From DASUPK01 sp963821705 (GTDB taxonomy: Bacteria > Actinomycetota > Thermoleophilia > Solirubrobacterales > 70-9), in assembly GCA_963821705.1 (NCBI GenBank), contig CAWGEV010000005.1, positions 186,001 through 250,000 of the forward strand: a DNA stretch of 64,000 bases. Direction: 5' to 3'. Positions 62,924 to 64,000 of this stretch are shown here, piece after piece. Made by a program: the position numbers and the translations under genes. The notes beneath the pieces are model-generated. The model had not been told where the DNA came from, searched no databases, and was given only the letters and a program-made list of their open reading frames with translations. Position 1 is the stretch's first letter. Every line of letters starts with the position of its first letter.

Positions 62924-64000
62924 GTGTTGGGGGAACCGATGCCCCACGCTCTTCCAGGCGACAGACATGATCAGCCAGGGGGCGCACGCCCTGTCAAGCT
63001 CGGGCTGGCCGCGCTGCTCGCGGCCATCGCCCTGCTCATCATCCCGGCGCTCGCGAGCGCCAACTTCGTCTACTGGAGCGAGGCCAGCCCGAACTCCGCG
63101 ATCGGCCGCGCGAAGATCAACGGCACCGCCCTGAATACCAAGTTCATACCTGGGCTCAACAACCCGACGTCCGTCGCCGTCGACTCCAAGTACGTCTATT
63201 GGACCGACAAAGGCACCAACATGATCGGCCGCGCGAACCTGAACGGCTCCGCCCCTCTTCCGAACTTCATCACCACTGGCATCAACAACCCCAGCGCAAT
63301 CGCGGTGACAGCTTCGGGGCTCTACTGGGCGAATGGCGACAACACGATCGGACACGCGAACATCGACGGAACCAACCCCGTCGGCAATCTCTTCACCAGC
63401 CCAAGCGGCTCCTGCGGGCTCGCCGCAGACTCGAGTTTCCTTTACTTCATTAACGGCGGGAACAACAAGATCGGACGCTCCACCTTCGACGGCGGCACCG
63501 TCGACCCAAACTTCATTTCGACCCCCCCACCCGCATTTATCTTCTGCGGCCTTGCGGTGGATTCCAGCTTCGTCTACTACCCCTCGGACTCTGGGAACAC
63601 GATCGGGCGCGGTGCCGTGACCGGCGGTCCCGCCAGTCCGAACTTCCTCGCGGCGGGAACCAGCAGCGGTGGTCCAAGCGGTGTCGCGGTCAACTCGCAG
63701 TACATCTTCTGGGGCAACTTCGACAACGGTGGGATCGGCCGGGCCAACATCAACGGCGGCTCGCCAAATCCGTCGCTGATCCCGTCGGCGGGCGTGACGG
63801 GGCCGGCCAACGGGTCACAGCTCGTCGCCGCTCCGTCGAACAAGATCACCGTCAACTCGATCACGAAAGAGAAGAAGAAGGGCACGGCCGCAATCAACGC
63901 CAAGGTGCCCGGCCCGGGTCAGGTGACGCTCAATCAGACCTCGACTCCGCCCGATGCCAGCGCCACCACCGCCAGCGTCAAACAGGTGGGGCTGACCATG
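62924..64000 (+). CDS. secreted beta-propeller protein with YW-type repeats, 3' truncated by the window edge
   Basis: The frame is open from GTG 62924 to the last base. A signal segment (LGLAALLAAIALLIIPALASA) is followed by six repeats of 40-50 residues, each with a tyrosine-tryptophan-like strand, an acidic or Gly turn and an IGRA-type strand: NFVYWSEASPNSAIGRAKING, KYVYWTDKGTNMIGRANLNG, GLYWANGDNTIGHANIDG, FLYFINGGNNKIGRSTFDGG, FVYYPSDSGNTIGRGAVTGG, YIFWGNFDNGGIGRANINGG. This resembles the YWTD beta-propeller of LDL-receptor-like and Vgb/NHL-type proteins. A lysine patch (TKEKKKGTA) starts a following Ig-like region. Function unknown; probably extracellular binding. Confidence 0.8.
   Translation, partial: MLGEPMPHALPGDRHDQPGGARPVKLGLAALLAAIALLIIPALASANFVYWSEASPNSAIGRAKINGTALNTKFIPGLNNPTSVAVDSKYVYWTDKGTNMIGRANLNGSAPLPNFITTGINNPSAIAVTASGLYWANGDNTIGHANIDGTNPVGNLFTSPSGSCGLAADSSFLYFINGGNNKIGRSTFDGGTVDPNFISTPPPAFIFCGLAVDSSFVYYPSDSGNTIGRGAVTGGPASPNFLAAGTSSGGPSGVAVNSQYIFWGNFDNGGIGRANINGGSPNPSLIPSAGVTGPANGSQLVAAPSNKITVNSITKEKKKGTAAINAKVPGPGQVTLNQTSTPPDASATTASVKQVGLTM

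Overview
The window is 64 kb of very GC-rich, gene-dense actinobacterial chromosome. Gene content (HspR with dnaK-grpE-dnaJ, inositol-3-phosphate synthase with a CDP-alcohol phosphatidyltransferase, purSQL, a GYD-domain protein, an LLM-class oxidoreductase), the many GTG/TTG starts and the secreted proteins with lysine-rich Ig-like tails suggest a Thermoleophilia/Solirubrobacterales-type organism. That placement is inference from gene style; no rRNA is present.

Layout. 1-10.5 kb: catabolic and redox genes (M20 amidohydrolase, zinc alcohol dehydrogenase plus tautomerase with a divergent HxlR regulator, flavodoxin-fold reductase, enolase-superfamily enzyme, cupin, ferritin, tandem peptidase E) and two members of an unrecognised secreted family. 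10.6-25.3 kb: two integral membrane proteins, a DnaG-like domain fused to membrane helices, three tRNAs (Asp, Val, Glu), cspA, a short FtsH, an ATP-grasp enzyme, lgt, argF. 25.3-29 kb: an M3-like peptidase, an RlmD/RumA-like rRNA methyltransferase and an LLM oxidoreductase, all interrupted by many one-base frameshifts. 29-38.5 kb: a long minus-strand run with overlapping stops and starts: two PAP2/Aur1-like proteins, a polytopic membrane protein, a phosphatidylinositol(-phosphate) synthase, ino1, two glycosyltransferases (one fused to a PHP domain), a family-4 uracil-DNA glycosylase and a zinc-ribbon protein. 38.5-42.5 kb: alpha/beta hydrolase, endonuclease III, cytochrome c, secreted nuclease-fold protein. 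42.7-50 kb: the heat-shock block dnaK-grpE-dnaJ-hspR and clpB. 50-55 kb: secreted and peptidoglycan-active proteins, a crotonase, a methyltransferase. 55.1-62.9 kb: purine cluster purD-purE-purB-(thioredoxin-fold)-purC-purS-purQ-purL preceded by a GYD gene. The window ends inside a secreted YW-repeat beta-propeller.

Themes. Many genes start at an ATG/GTG placed six (up to nine) bases after a TAnnnT box, which points to leaderless transcription. A small hairpin repeat whose two arms covary is scattered through the window and in places lies inside coding ends. Clustered single-base frameshifts, also present in dnaK and grpE, look like sequence errors and not gene decay. The most unusual gene is the DnaG-like protein at 13.5-14.7 kb, which has lost the catalytic toprim glutamate and gained three transmembrane helices. 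The most interesting system-level candidate is the inositol-lipid/glycoconjugate run at 29-38.5 kb.
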